Shown: positions 47,426 through 55,180 of the stretch, one piece after another
Position numbering within the stretch: the first letter of the stretch is position 1
Layout: each line of letters opens with the position of its first letter
Assembly: GCA_030690315.1 (NCBI GenBank)
Contig: JAUYGY010000042.1
Coordinates: forward strand, 22,301-86,300
Direction: 5' to 3'
From: Aequorivita sp.
GTDB lineage: Bacteria > Bacteroidota > Bacteroidia > Flavobacteriales > Flavobacteriaceae
DNA: 64,000 nucleotides
Program-made: the position numbers and the translations under genes
The notes under the pieces: model-generated
What the model saw: the letters and a program-made list of their open reading frames with translations, nothing else
Told to the model about the DNA's origin: nothing
The model's database searches: none

Positions 47426-48391
47426 TCACTCTACTATTTTTAATATAACATTGCCCGTTTTTTGTCCAGATTCAACGTATTTGTATGCTTCTACTATTTG
47501 ATTCAATGTATATTGTCTGTCAATTACAGGTTTGTATTCTCCCTTTTCAACTAGTTCTTTTAAAAATTGTACGGTCTCTTTATTAATTGTTGGAATGGGA
47601 AATAAAACTTTTTTGCTCCCCAAAATAGGTGTTATTAGTGCCAAAAATACGTTCTCAGCATTTTTTCCTAATTCTGTTGAAATGTAGATTCCCTTTTTCG
47701 CCAATAATGGCTTACATTGTCCAAATGAACTTTTGCCAACTGCGTCAATAATAAGTTGAAATCTATTATCTGTCATTGTGAAATCCTGCGTTTGGTAATC
47801 AATCACGATGGCTGCACCAAGAGATTTTACCAAGGCTACATTTTTTGAATTGCACACTGCCGTTACTTTCATTCCATAGTGCTTTAAAAGTTGCACTGCC
47901 GCGGAACCAATTGCTCCCGTTGCTCCATAAACCAATACATTTTGTCCTTTTTCTAATTTCGCTGCTTTAATAATATTTAATGCATAGTGAGCACCTTCAG
48001 TTAGTGCTGCAGCTTCGTCCAAGCTTATGTTGTTAGGTATGGTTGTAACTGCATCCGTTTCAGCAATTGTTAAATATTCCCCGTGCCCTCCAAAGGTTTT
48101 GTCATTAAAACCAAAAACTTTATCACCTTTTTTGAATGTTTTTATACTACTCCCAACTTCCTCAATAATTCCTGCAAACTCACAACCTAAAATTTGATTT
48201 TTTGGACGTAACAATCCACTCCAAAATCGTGAAATAAAATACTCAGCACTGCGGAAACCTGAGTCAGTTCGGTTAACGGTAGATGTATAAACTTTAATTA
48301 ATACTTCGGTATTTTTTGGGCTAGGTTTAGCTACCTCGGTTAATTTTGCAACTTCTGCCGGTCCATATTTTGTATATACAACTGCTTTCAT
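47426..48391 (-). CDS. NAD(P)-dependent alcohol dehydrogenase (medium-chain, quinone-oxidoreductase type)
   Basis: A 321-residue medium-chain dehydrogenase/reductase. The N-terminal GroES-like domain (AVVYTKYGPAEVAKLTEVAKPSPKNTEVLIKV, LGCEFAGIIEEVG) and the nucleotide-binding loop VLVYGATGAIGSAAVQLLKHYGMKVTAV are clear. Structural zinc cysteines are absent, so it is probably zinc-independent. The C-terminal FLKELVEKGEYKPVIDRQYTLNQIVEAYKYVESGQKTGNVILKI matches quinone oxidoreductase-type enzymes. Substrate unknown. It is a single gene within the cassette-like region. Confidence 0.88.
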   Translation of the reverse strand: MKAVVYTKYGPAEVAKLTEVAKPSPKNTEVLIKVYTSTVNRTDSGFRSAEYFISRFWSGLLRPKNQILGCEFAGIIEEVGSSIKTFKKGDKVFGFNDKTFGGHGEYLTIAETDAVTTIPNNISLDEAAALTEGAHYALNIIKAAKLEKGQNVLVYGATGAIGSAAVQLLKHYGMKVTAVCNSKNVALVKSLGAAIVIDYQTQDFTMTDNRFQLIIDAVGKSSFGQCKPLLAKKGIYISTELGKNAENVFLALITPILGSKKVLFPIPTINKETVQFLKELVEKGEYKPVIDRQYTLNQIVEAYKYVESGQKTGNVILKIVE

Positions 48392-48588
48392 TTTCTAAAA
48401 TTTATATTTGGTTGTGGTTGTTTCGAATACGTGCTACCAACGGTTTTCGGCTACTGGAATGGGTCAATTTTGAAGCATATTACTGTCAAACCATGCAAAA
48501 ACTTTTTAAGAAGCAGAAAGCTTGAATTACCACTGAACCGCCACTTTTGGGTCGGTGCTGTTAGTGGCTGCCTTTCTTGCCGTCTGCA
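48392..48588. repeat. Spacer with complementary attC-like ends
   Basis: In gene sense (minus strand) the spacer begins near the upstream acetyltransferase stop with GCCACTAACAGC and ends before the dehydrogenase with CCGTTGGTAGCACG. The cores GCCACTAAC and GTTGGTAGC are near-perfect reverse complements. The middle carries TGACCCATTCC and ACCGACCC, also complementary in part. This end-to-end complementarity is the layout of integron attC sites, although the core consensus differs. Confidence 0.5.
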
Positions 48589-49113
48589 TTAGTCTTTCAG
48601 TTTTAGTTTCATCATTATGTCAGTCTGCTCGTCATTACCCAATTTGAATACGTGTTTGTCAAACTCAATAAAACCGTTTTTCTTATAAAAGTTTATTGCT
48701 CGCAGATTTTCTTCCCAAACTCCTAACCAAACATAGTCAGCGTTTTTTTGTTTCGCAACTTGGATCGCTTTATCGTAAAGTATTTGCCCAATGTTTTTAC
48801 AGTGAAAGTCTTTTAGAACATAAATGCGTTCAATTTCAAGAGCCTTGTCGTCTCGCAATTCAGTTTGTGATTGTCCAAAGTTCAGTTTTAAGTAACCAAT
48901 TACTTTTTCATCAAGCGTTGCAAAATAAAATTCAGCGTTGTTGTCGCTAATTTCAGTCGTCAGTTTTTCAATAGAAAATCCTTCGTCTAAATATTTTGTC
49001 ATATTCTCTTCGGTATTTCCGTCTGAAAATGTTTCGTAAAAAGTCTGTTTGCCAATCTTTTGTAATTGGTTTATGTTGTTAAGGGTTACTTTTTTTATGT
49101 GAATGTTTACCAT
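48589..49113 (-). CDS. GNAT family N-acetyltransferase (2)
   Basis: From the ATG at 49113 the protein is 174 residues. GNAT hallmarks are IHIKKVTLNNINQLQKIGKQTFYETF, VIGYLKLNFGQSQTE, LEIERIYVLKDFHCKNIGQILYDKAIQVAKQKNADYVWLGVWEENLRAINFYKKNGFIEFD (the acetyl-CoA loop H-C-K-N-I-G). It resembles spermidine/putrescine-type or ribosomal-protein-type GNATs only loosely; the substrate is unknown. A longer frame to 49215 is rejected because it reads through the conserved spacer end. It is single in the cassette-like region. Confidence 0.88.
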   Translation of the reverse strand: MVNIHIKKVTLNNINQLQKIGKQTFYETFSDGNTEENMTKYLDEGFSIEKLTTEISDNNAEFYFATLDEKVIGYLKLNFGQSQTELRDDKALEIERIYVLKDFHCKNIGQILYDKAIQVAKQKNADYVWLGVWEENLRAINFYKKNGFIEFDKHVFKLGNDEQTDIMMKLKLKD

Positions 49114-49299
49114 ATTTCTACTTACGGTTTTGGTTTTTATGGATACCACTAACATGTGAGTAAGTTCTAATTTCAAATATAAGTCAAAATAAAGTACCTC
49201 TCGGAAGGAGAACAATTAGCAATTAACAATAATCAATGAACAATAATCAATGAACAATAATCAATTAAACAATTCCCCAATTAAACAATTACCCATACA
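49114..49299. repeat. Spacer with CATGTTAGTGGT end and CAATTAA-type heptamer array
   Basis: In minus-strand sense, upstream of the acetyltransferase: ATTTGAAATTAGAACTTAC, then CACATGTTAGTGGT. The 47217-47425 spacer has the parallel ATTTGAAATTA and CAACTTACGTACATGTG. The array at 49213-49261 reads CAATTAG, CAATTAA, CAATAAT, CAATGAA, CAATAAT, CAATGAA, CAATAAT, then decays into 8-bp units. Confidence 0.6.
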
Positions 49300-50277
49300 T
49301 CACACTTCATAACCAACCTTCGCAAACTTATTTCGATATTCTATTGGCGTAAGCCCCGTAATCTTTTTAAAAATATCCCGAAAGGCTTTGGTATCGGTGT
49401 AGCCTGTGGCGTACATAATTTCGGAAACGTTTTTCCTGGAGGCCTCAAAGAATTTTTTGGCTACTTCTATCCGTACTCTTTGGGTGTACTCTATTGGGGT
49501 ATTATTGGTGGCAGCCTTAAATCTTCTTTCAAAGGTTCTTCTACTGGTATTGATTAAATTTGCTAAATCCTCCACCGTTATTTTTTCTTCATAGTGTGCT
49601 TCAATATAATCCTGCACTTGTTGGATTTCTTCATCCTCGTGGGTTCTTTGTCCCCGGAAGATAGCGAATTGCGATTGGCTATCCCTCCCAATATCCAGGG
49701 CAAAATATTTTGAGATCATTACCGCTGTTTCCCTGTCGGAATACTTTTCGATGAGGTATAATATTAAATTCCATAAACTACTTGCCCCACCGCTGCTGTA
49801 AATATTGTCGTGCTCAGTTATGATGGCGCCATCGGCTACTTCCACCTCGGGATATTTCTCCCTGAATTCCTCAATATGTGCCCAATGCGTAGAGCATTTT
49901 TTTCCATTCAGCAAACCTGTTTCCGCCAAAAGAAAAGCGCCAACGCACAAACTGGCAAGGCTTGCTCCGTTATCATATAACTTTTTGAAATGAGGTATGG
50001 CTTCTGCATTGTCCTGTAATCCCTTGTCCAGATCACCAAAGGTTGGGGGTATGATGAGTAAATCGGTGTGGGCCACGTCTTTAAGCAACCTATCCGTTTT
50101 AATGGTGTATTCCCCACTGTTTGCTGGAACATATTGGTTTAAGCCCACATATTCCACCTGAAAAACAGGCTTTTTCCCAAAGGTGGTTAAAAACTCATTG
50201 GCCGTATTAAAGCTTCTAAAAGGTGGGGTAATGGCTTCAATTACGCCATACTCGGGGACAAAGACTGAAATTCGCAT
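49300..50277 (-). CDS. GlxA-type AraC regulator with DJ-1/PfpI domain
   Basis: A 325-residue transcription regulator. The N-terminal DJ-1/PfpI-like domain carries the nucleophile-elbow sequence ASLCVGAFLLAETGLLNGKKCSTHW (Cys about residue 111). The C-terminal AraC DNA-binding domain has two helix-turn-helix motifs: ITVEDLANLINTSRRTFERRFKAATNNTPIEYTQRVRIEVAKKFF and VSEIMYATGYTDTKAFRDIFKKITGLTPIEYRNKF. It is divergent from the DoxX-like/SRPBCC/VOC operon and probably regulates it; two TTGTCATTTT copies 22 bp apart lie in the shared spacer. Confidence 0.92.
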   Translation of the reverse strand: MRISVFVPEYGVIEAITPPFRSFNTANEFLTTFGKKPVFQVEYVGLNQYVPANSGEYTIKTDRLLKDVAHTDLLIIPPTFGDLDKGLQDNAEAIPHFKKLYDNGASLASLCVGAFLLAETGLLNGKKCSTHWAHIEEFREKYPEVEVADGAIITEHDNIYSSGGASSLWNLILYLIEKYSDRETAVMISKYFALDIGRDSQSQFAIFRGQRTHEDEEIQQVQDYIEAHYEEKITVEDLANLINTSRRTFERRFKAATNNTPIEYTQRVRIEVAKKFFEASRKNVSEIMYATGYTDTKAFRDIFKKITGLTPIEYRNKFAKVGYEV

Positions 50278-50316
50278 AACATTTAAAATAAAAATTTATC
50301 TAAAGTAAGAATACTT

Positions 50317-50348
50317 TTGTCATTTTTCCCCCCTAATGTTGTCATTTT
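50317..50348. promoter_or_regulatory. Direct repeat TTGTCATTTT, candidate AraC-family binding site
   Basis: TTGTCATTTT occurs at 50317-50326 and 50339-50348, 22 bp apart (two helical turns), in the spacer between the AraC-type regulator and the operon. AraC-family proteins typically bind direct repeats of this spacing. A -7-like TAATTTTG follows at 50378-50385 for the rightward operon. Confidence 0.5.
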
Positions 50349-50392
50349 CACTATGGTTATAATTTTATATCCCTTTGTAATTTTGAATTGTA

Positions 50393-50523
50393 CAATTAGG
50401 CAATTAACAATTAACAATTAAACAATAATCAGTATTCATTAAACAATAACCATCAACAGAAAACGATAGTACACAACTAATAACCATTTAAACAATTAAA
50501 CACTTAAACAATTAAACCAACAA
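50393..50523. repeat. CAATTAA-type array in the divergent spacer
   Basis: Units CAATTAGG, CAATTAA, CAATTAA, CAATTAAA, CAATAAT at 50393-50429; then 8-bp units AACAATTA, AACACTTA, AACAATTA at 50490-50515, just before the ATG at 50532. Confidence 0.75.
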
Positions 50524-50531
50524 CCAACATT

Positions 50532-50915
50532 ATGAAAAAAAACAAAATAATCTTTTGGACCGCAACTATCCTTCTCATTCTTTGGGAGGGGCTGATGCCA
50601 CTTGGTACTGTATTGTTTGCACCGGAGTATGTAAATGCAGGCACAAAACCCTTGGGCTACCCCGATTACTTTGCCTATGCGCTAATTTTCTGTAAAGTGC
50701 TGGGCGTCATTGCTATTTCCATTCCCAGTTTGCCGTCCAAATTAAAGGAATGGGCTTATGCGGGCCTGACGTTTAACTTAATCTTTGCAGTTATAAGCCA
50801 CGCCTGCGTGGACCAAAACATTGGGTTTATACTTATGCCAATCGTAGTAGGGGCTATCCTTGCAGTTTCCTATATTTATAACAATAAGATTTATAAAAAA
50901 GAATACAGCCTATAG
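50532..50915 (+). CDS. DoxX-like small membrane protein
   Basis: A 127-residue protein with four hydrophobic helices (about residues 6-24, 47-65, 74-92, 98-118), the layout of the DoxX_2/DoxX-like family. The N-terminus IIFWTATILLILWEGLMPLGTVLF and KPLGYPDYFAYALIFCKVLGVIAI match that group. Function is unknown. It is first in an operon with an SRPBCC and a VOC protein, 36 bases upstream of the SRPBCC gene. Its stop overlaps a short heptamer array (AGCCTAT, AGCCTAC, AGCTTAA, AGCTTAT at 50907-50934). Confidence 0.75.
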   Translation: MKKNKIIFWTATILLILWEGLMPLGTVLFAPEYVNAGTKPLGYPDYFAYALIFCKVLGVIAISIPSLPSKLKEWAYAGLTFNLIFAVISHACVDQNIGFILMPIVVGAILAVSYIYNNKIYKKEYSL

Positions 50916-50951
50916 CCTACAGCTTAAAGCTTATAACCTAAAATAATAATC

Positions 50952-51401
50952 ATGAAAAACAACACAGTTTCATTACACCGAGTGCTTAAAGCAAGCCCAG
51001 AAAAGGTATTTCGGGCATTTGCCGACCCTGTAGCCAATTCCTTTTGGTTTCCTCCATTTGGTTTTCTTTGTACCGTTCAGCAAATGGATTTTAAGGTAGG
51101 GGGGAGTTTTAAAATGACTTTTATTAATTTCAGTACGGGCAACGGACATTCCTTTGGAGGGGAATATCTGGAAATAAGGCCCAATGAATTTATTAAATAC
51201 ACCGATAGGTTTGACGACCCGAATCTACCGGGAGAAATGACTACCACCGTACAACTACAGAAAGTGTCGTGTGGCACTGAACTCACTATTTTGCAGGAAG
51301 GAATTCCCGATGTTATTCCTGCAGAAATGTGCTATTTGGGCTGGCAGGAATGCTTGGAGAAATTGATAAAGCTGGTTGAGCCTGAAATTCCGGATGCGTA
51401 A
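50952..51401 (+). CDS. SRPBCC (AHSA1-type) domain protein
   Basis: A 149-residue START-like fold protein of the activator-of-Hsp90 homologue 1 group: VSLHRVLKASPEKVFRAFADPVANSFWFPPFGF, VGGSFKMTFINFSTGNGHSFGGEYLEIRPNEFIKYTDRFD, LTILQEGIPDVIPAEMCYLGWQECLEKLIKLVEPEIP. These proteins bind hydrophobic ligands; in bacteria the ligands are mostly unknown. It follows a DoxX-like gene and is 11 bases before the VOC gene, an arrangement frequently found in Bacteroidota and actinomycetes. Confidence 0.85.
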   Translation: MKNNTVSLHRVLKASPEKVFRAFADPVANSFWFPPFGFLCTVQQMDFKVGGSFKMTFINFSTGNGHSFGGEYLEIRPNEFIKYTDRFDDPNLPGEMTTTVQLQKVSCGTELTILQEGIPDVIPAEMCYLGWQECLEKLIKLVEPEIPDA

Positions 51402-51412
51402 TTTATTTTAGG

Positions 51413-51820
51413 ATGGTGGCGCAGACTAATGGGAAAACAAGGAGTGCCGTATTTATAACCTTTTCCGGAAATTGTAAAAAGGCACTCACCTTTTACCAGT
51501 CCTGCTTTGGTGGCATATTGCACTTGGAACCTTTTAAAGAGGAATTAAAAGCTTACAAGGAAATGCCAATAGTATGTGGCACATTGCTCGCCGATGGAAT
51601 AACCATCCACGGTTCAGACCTGGTGCACAACGAAGGAAGAAAAATAGGAAATTATATGGCTGTTTTTTTGGAGTGCAAAAACAGTAAAGATAGAACGGCA
51701 CTTATTGAAAAACTGGCTGCGGATAGAAAGGATCTTTTGGAGACAAATTACGATATCCAAAACCTGATTGAGCTAACGGATGTTTTTGATGTTCGGTGGA
51801 TTTTGGCAATTAACAATTAA
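51413..51820 (+). CDS. VOC/PhnB-like protein
   Basis: A 135-residue vicinal-oxygen-chelate fold protein related to PhnB: SAVFITFSGNCKKALTFYQSCFGG, GTLLADGITIHGSDLVHNEG, and KDRTALIEKLAADRKDLLETNYDIQNL. The metal-binding residues are not certain. It is the last gene of the DoxX-like/SRPBCC/VOC operon. Its last residues (A-I-N-N) and stop are encoded by the first units of a CAATTAA heptamer array at 51807-51855, so the original C-terminus seems to have been overwritten. Confidence 0.8.
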   Translation: MVAQTNGKTRSAVFITFSGNCKKALTFYQSCFGGILHLEPFKEELKAYKEMPIVCGTLLADGITIHGSDLVHNEGRKIGNYMAVFLECKNSKDRTALIEKLAADRKDLLETNYDIQNLIELTDVFDVRWILAINN

Positions 51821-51903
51821 CAATTAACAATTAGCAATTAACAATTATCAATTAATTTTTGCTTTTGGCAGTAGGTTTTAAGCCTTAAGCCTTAAGCTAT
51901 GCG
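51807..51903. repeat. CAATTAA heptamer array then CCTTAAG array
   Basis: CAATTAA three times, CAATTAG, CAATTAA, CAATTAT, CAATTAA at 51807-51855, overlapping the VOC gene end; after 20 bases, TTTTAAG, CCTTAAG, CCTTAAG, CTATGCG at 51876-51903. Confidence 0.85.
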
Positions 51904-51922
51904 AAGTATCTAAATTACCGAT

Positions 51923-52013
51923 TTTGTATGCGATTCAAGCCCTCCCGAAGTATCCAACAATCCAATAATCCAAACATCCAATTATCCAACAATCCAACCC
52001 CTCTTCGCTCTAG
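51923..52013. repeat. Compound dispersed repeat, copy 1
   Basis: Starts GATTTTGTATGCGATTCAAG, continues with a CCTCCCGAAGTATCCAA-type segment, then 8-bp ATCCAA units and a CCCTCTTCGCTC tail that ends at the PAP2 stop. The copy at 56938-57069 has the same order, with longer arrays. Confidence 0.75.
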
Positions 52014-52754
52014 TTAAAACACCAAGGACATTCCCACACCCACTTCCTTCCCATTATAAAAGGGGAGAATGAGCCCGTTGGCATCCTTTTCCTTGAATAT
52101 TGTTTTTTTAATTAATGGGTGGAGCAAGTAGGCTAGCTTGGTGCTCACAATTCCTATTCCGGCGCCAGCCGCAATATCGGTAATCCAATGCCTATCATTA
52201 TACATTCTGAAGAAACCCGTGCCAGCTGCCACCGCATATCCGGTGACGCCATACCAAATGGAGACATCCTTATATTCCTGATATAGAAATTCGGCTCCCA
52301 TAAATGCGGTAGCAGTGTGGCCCGAGGGAAAGGAATTATTTGATGAGCCATCAGGTCGCTCTACATTCGATGTCCTTTTTATAATATTTACGGAGGCACC
52401 CATAATTAAATAGGCGGTTCCTAAAACTACAGTCCGGTCCTTAAAATTGTTCTTTCCCTTAATTCCAACCGCGTTCAGAGCGTAAACAGCGAGAAAGGGA
52501 CTGTATTGGGAGATGTCATCAATTGTAAATTGAGTATCAATGTGTTCCTTTAATTCGTTATTGGTGCTTTGGTTCAAATCTTTTAAGGTATGGCTTTCCA
52601 GGCCAACAATCCCATATCCAATAAGAGCTACGGGAACTATAAAAGCTTCATATTTTAATGTGGATTTTTGTGTCTGGACCAGGGAATCTGTTTTAATTTG
52701 GGCCCTAACAAAGGGTGTTAAGATAAAAAACACCAAAAAGATTATTTTGTTCAT
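52014..52754 (-). CDS. PAP2-family phosphatase
   Basis: A 246-residue membrane phosphatase of the phosphatidic-acid phosphatase type 2 family. The three active-site motifs are intact: KRTSNVERP (K-x6-RP), SFPSGHTATAF (PSGH) and RMYNDRHWITD (R-x5-H-x3-D). An N-terminal signal or membrane segment (KIIFLVFFILTPFVRAQ) precedes them. Substrates may be lipid phosphates or undecaprenyl pyrophosphate. It is monocistronic, followed by a compound repeat that begins at its stop. Confidence 0.9.
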   Translation of the reverse strand: MNKIIFLVFFILTPFVRAQIKTDSLVQTQKSTLKYEAFIVPVALIGYGIVGLESHTLKDLNQSTNNELKEHIDTQFTIDDISQYSPFLAVYALNAVGIKGKNNFKDRTVVLGTAYLIMGASVNIIKRTSNVERPDGSSNNSFPSGHTATAFMGAEFLYQEYKDVSIWYGVTGYAVAAGTGFFRMYNDRHWITDIAAGAGIGIVSTKLAYLLHPLIKKTIFKEKDANGLILPFYNGKEVGVGMSLVF

Positions 52755-52814
52755 TCTTCTGAATTGGTTTTTCGAAATTCCAATATATGCCTATGGGTAG
52801 TCGGGTAATCCAAT

Positions 52815-53528
52815 TTAAAGGTTTACCCCAAAAAAATACCCCACAAGTGCGGTTAGGCCCATTGCGGCAGTTCCCCAAAAAGTTATTCTTAAAACTGCTT
52901 TTCCAATACCCGAACCGCCAGTTTTTGCAGCAACTCCTCCCAGTATGCTAAGAAAAATAATGGCAAAGAAGTAAATATAATATTCCAGATTGGTAAGGGG
53001 CAGGAATAGGACCACCAAGAGTGGTAATAATCCGCCAATTGTAAACGCAGCTCCCGAAGCTATTGCTGCCTGTATCGGGTTGGCTTGGCTAATTTCATTG
53101 ATGCCCAATTCATCGCGCACATGTGCAGCCAATACATCGTGTTCTGTTAATTCTTCGGCCACCATTAGTGCTGTTTCTTTTTTCAGCCCTCTTTGTTCAT
53201 AAATTTCTGCCAAGCGCTGCAACTCCAATTGTGGAGTTTCCAAAAGTTCTTGTTTTTCACGTTCAATATCCGCTTTTTCAATATCTGTTTGCGAACTGAC
53301 CGAAACGTATTCCCCGGCAGCCATTGATAAGGCTCCGGCTACTAAACCAGCTAAGGTTGCCAGCACAATTGGATCTTTTGTTGCGCTTGCTGCGGCTACC
53401 CCAATGGCAAGACTTGAGGTGGAAAGAATTCCGTCGTTAGCGCCTAATACCGCCGCCCGCAACCAATTGCTACGGTGGATATAATGGTTATCCAAGTAAT
53501 TATCTTCTTCACTCTCCTTATTTGCCAT
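52815..53528 (-). CDS. VIT1/CCC1 family transporter
   Basis: A 237-residue integral membrane protein of the VIT1/CCC1 family, which exports Fe2+ or Mn2+. The N-terminus HRSNWLRAAVLGANDGILSTSSLAIGVAAA and GALSMAAGEYVSVSSQTDIEKADIEREKQEL match the helix 1-2 signature; the cytoplasmic helical insertion (LAEIYEQRGLKKETALMVAEELTEHDVL) holds the metal-binding hub. The C-terminal helices run from about residue 155 to 235. Direction and metal are inferred from family. Confidence 0.92.
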   Translation of the reverse strand: MANKESEEDNYLDNHYIHRSNWLRAAVLGANDGILSTSSLAIGVAAASATKDPIVLATLAGLVAGALSMAAGEYVSVSSQTDIEKADIEREKQELLETPQLELQRLAEIYEQRGLKKETALMVAEELTEHDVLAAHVRDELGINEISQANPIQAAIASGAAFTIGGLLPLLVVLFLPLTNLEYYIYFFAIIFLSILGGVAAKTGGSGIGKAVLRITFWGTAAMGLTALVGYFFGVNL

Positions 53529-53641
53529 TATCTGTTTTTTAGAATCCTTGGAAATTATTTTTTGTGTCTATCAAGTTGGATTAGATTTTTAAACTGATAA
53601 AGATGGAATCATGATTTATACCCGAATTTTTAAACACAATT

Positions 53642-54955
53642 TTAATCCTTTATAAATTTGAATCCCGCCGTAATTATGCTCGAAGTAAAGTTCGTATCCC
53701 TGTTGTAGAGATAAAATTTTAGATCCACACTTTTGAGTCCAAATTTTAGGATATGGAGCTTTGCAAAAATATCGGTATAGGAGGCTCCAAAACCAAATTG
53801 GTTGGCAGCGTATTCCGAAAGGTCATAATCTGAGGTGTAAAATTCGTCCGTAGATAAAGCTTCTTCATAAGGCCTAAAGTAATCGGCCGCGGTTTGGTTG
53901 TAAAATCTATACGAAGGGTAAAGCGTAAACTTATCCGTAATCTTTATGGGCACTTCTATACTCGAAGTGTGAGAGTTTATACCCCAATCGTCAAAATAGT
54001 AACGGTAGAAGGTTCGTACCGAAAACATTTCACTGAGGTACCAATTCAGGCGAGCGCCAAAGGCAACTTTAAATCTGGAATCGGGCAAGCGTTCAATGGC
54101 ATCGGCCAGTTGGAAATTTTCAATAAAAGAGTCGGCAACGTCACCAAAATATACCCGTTGGTACGGCGTTGAAAGCAGGCCTTGCTGTTGTATGAAATCC
54201 ATTGCCAGCAAACCTTGCACGTTCTTTCCCATAATCTGGGAGAAACCAAATCCTAAGGAGTAGGAATTTCGTCCCTCACTGTCAAAAGTTTCAAAACGTG
54301 GGTTATAAGCTGTATTTCCGGTTATGGTATTTTGGGTGAACAGGGAAGAGTTCAAGCCGCTGCCTCCGGTTGCAAAAGGCCTTAATTCTATTGGATAAAT
54401 GGCGTTCCAGGTATCTATATAAACATTTCCATTTATGCTTATTTCTGTATTCTTTTCATTAAAAAGTTTGGTATAACCGCCGCCTACACCTGCAGAAAAA
54501 TAATCATATTCCGTGGAAACGGAGATTTTGGCTGACCAGATATCGTTGCGGCTGTCTGAACTATGGCTATAACCGCCAGTAACATTTCCCCAAAGATCAC
54601 TACTAGAGGCGCCGGACGAAGCTTGAAATGGGTCTGCAGTACCGCTATCAAACGGATCCACATTACTTGAGGAGGCGGAGGTGTATGCCGATACCCCGGC
54701 ATCAATAGTGAGTACGTCATCATCATTTAAGGGAATGGAAACCACGAAAGTCCCCGTAACATCGGTTAATTCCTCGGTGCCTATCCCGCCGCTAACTGCA
54801 GCGTTATCGCCATCTTGGGTATAATAGCTGGAAAGGAAATCTACTTCGGTAGTTTCCAAAACCCGTTTTTTATAAGTAGCAGTGGAATCCTGCATATTTT
54901 GTGAGTAAACTCTGGGAAGAGTGAAGACACAAATAAATAAAACTATTTTTTTCAC
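53642..54955 (-). CDS. DUF3570 outer-membrane beta-barrel-like protein
   Basis: A 437-residue protein with a signal peptide (KIVLFICVFTLPRVYSQ) and a sequence dominated by alternating aromatic/polar strands typical of a beta-barrel, ending in SSIITAGFKFIKD. The N-terminal TTEVDFLSSYYTQDGDNAAVSGGIGTEELTD matches the DUF3570 start. The start codon is GTG at 54955. It is the last gene of a tight operon: thioredoxin, ApbE, DUF4266, DUF3570. I see no canonical D-x-x-T-G-A-T-type flavinylation site. The function is unknown. Confidence 0.85.
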   Translation of the reverse strand: MKKIVLFICVFTLPRVYSQNMQDSTATYKKRVLETTEVDFLSSYYTQDGDNAAVSGGIGTEELTDVTGTFVVSIPLNDDDVLTIDAGVSAYTSASSSNVDPFDSGTADPFQASSGASSSDLWGNVTGGYSHSSDSRNDIWSAKISVSTEYDYFSAGVGGGYTKLFNEKNTEISINGNVYIDTWNAIYPIELRPFATGGSGLNSSLFTQNTITGNTAYNPRFETFDSEGRNSYSLGFGFSQIMGKNVQGLLAMDFIQQQGLLSTPYQRVYFGDVADSFIENFQLADAIERLPDSRFKVAFGARLNWYLSEMFSVRTFYRYYFDDWGINSHTSSIEVPIKITDKFTLYPSYRFYNQTAADYFRPYEEALSTDEFYTSDYDLSEYAANQFGFGASYTDIFAKLHILKFGLKSVDLKFYLYNRDTNFTSSIITAGFKFIKD

Positions 54956-54967
54956 GTGTTTTTTTGT

Positions 54968-55180
54968 TTAGTTACAGCCGCAGCCTCCTCCAGTTTTTCC
55001 TCCATTTGCACCCACTGCAGCCTCCCGGTAGGATTGGGCAGTGGTAAGGTTGCGATCGAGTGGTTTTTCGGAGAGCGCCATATCTGGATCGTTAAGATTT
55101 ACTTTTTCATATTCTTTCACAACAACGCAGCTACTAAAACACGTGATGATCAGCAAAGTACCTAGAATGATTTTAATCAT
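54968..55180 (-). CDS. DUF4266 small lipoprotein with C-terminal CGC
   Basis: A 70-residue lipoprotein: signal IILGTLLIITCFSSC with lipobox Cys, then VNLNDPDMALSEKPLDRNLTTAQSYREAAVGANGG and the tail KTGGGCGCN. The M-A-L and C-terminal G-C-G-C match DUF4266. The tail cysteines could bind metal or be modified. It lies 8 bases inside the end of ApbE and 12 bases before DUF3570, so it is certainly co-transcribed. No flavinylation motif is visible. Confidence 0.85.
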   Translation of the reverse strand: MIKIILGTLLIITCFSSCVVVKEYEKVNLNDPDMALSEKPLDRNLTTAQSYREAAVGANGGKTGGGCGCN

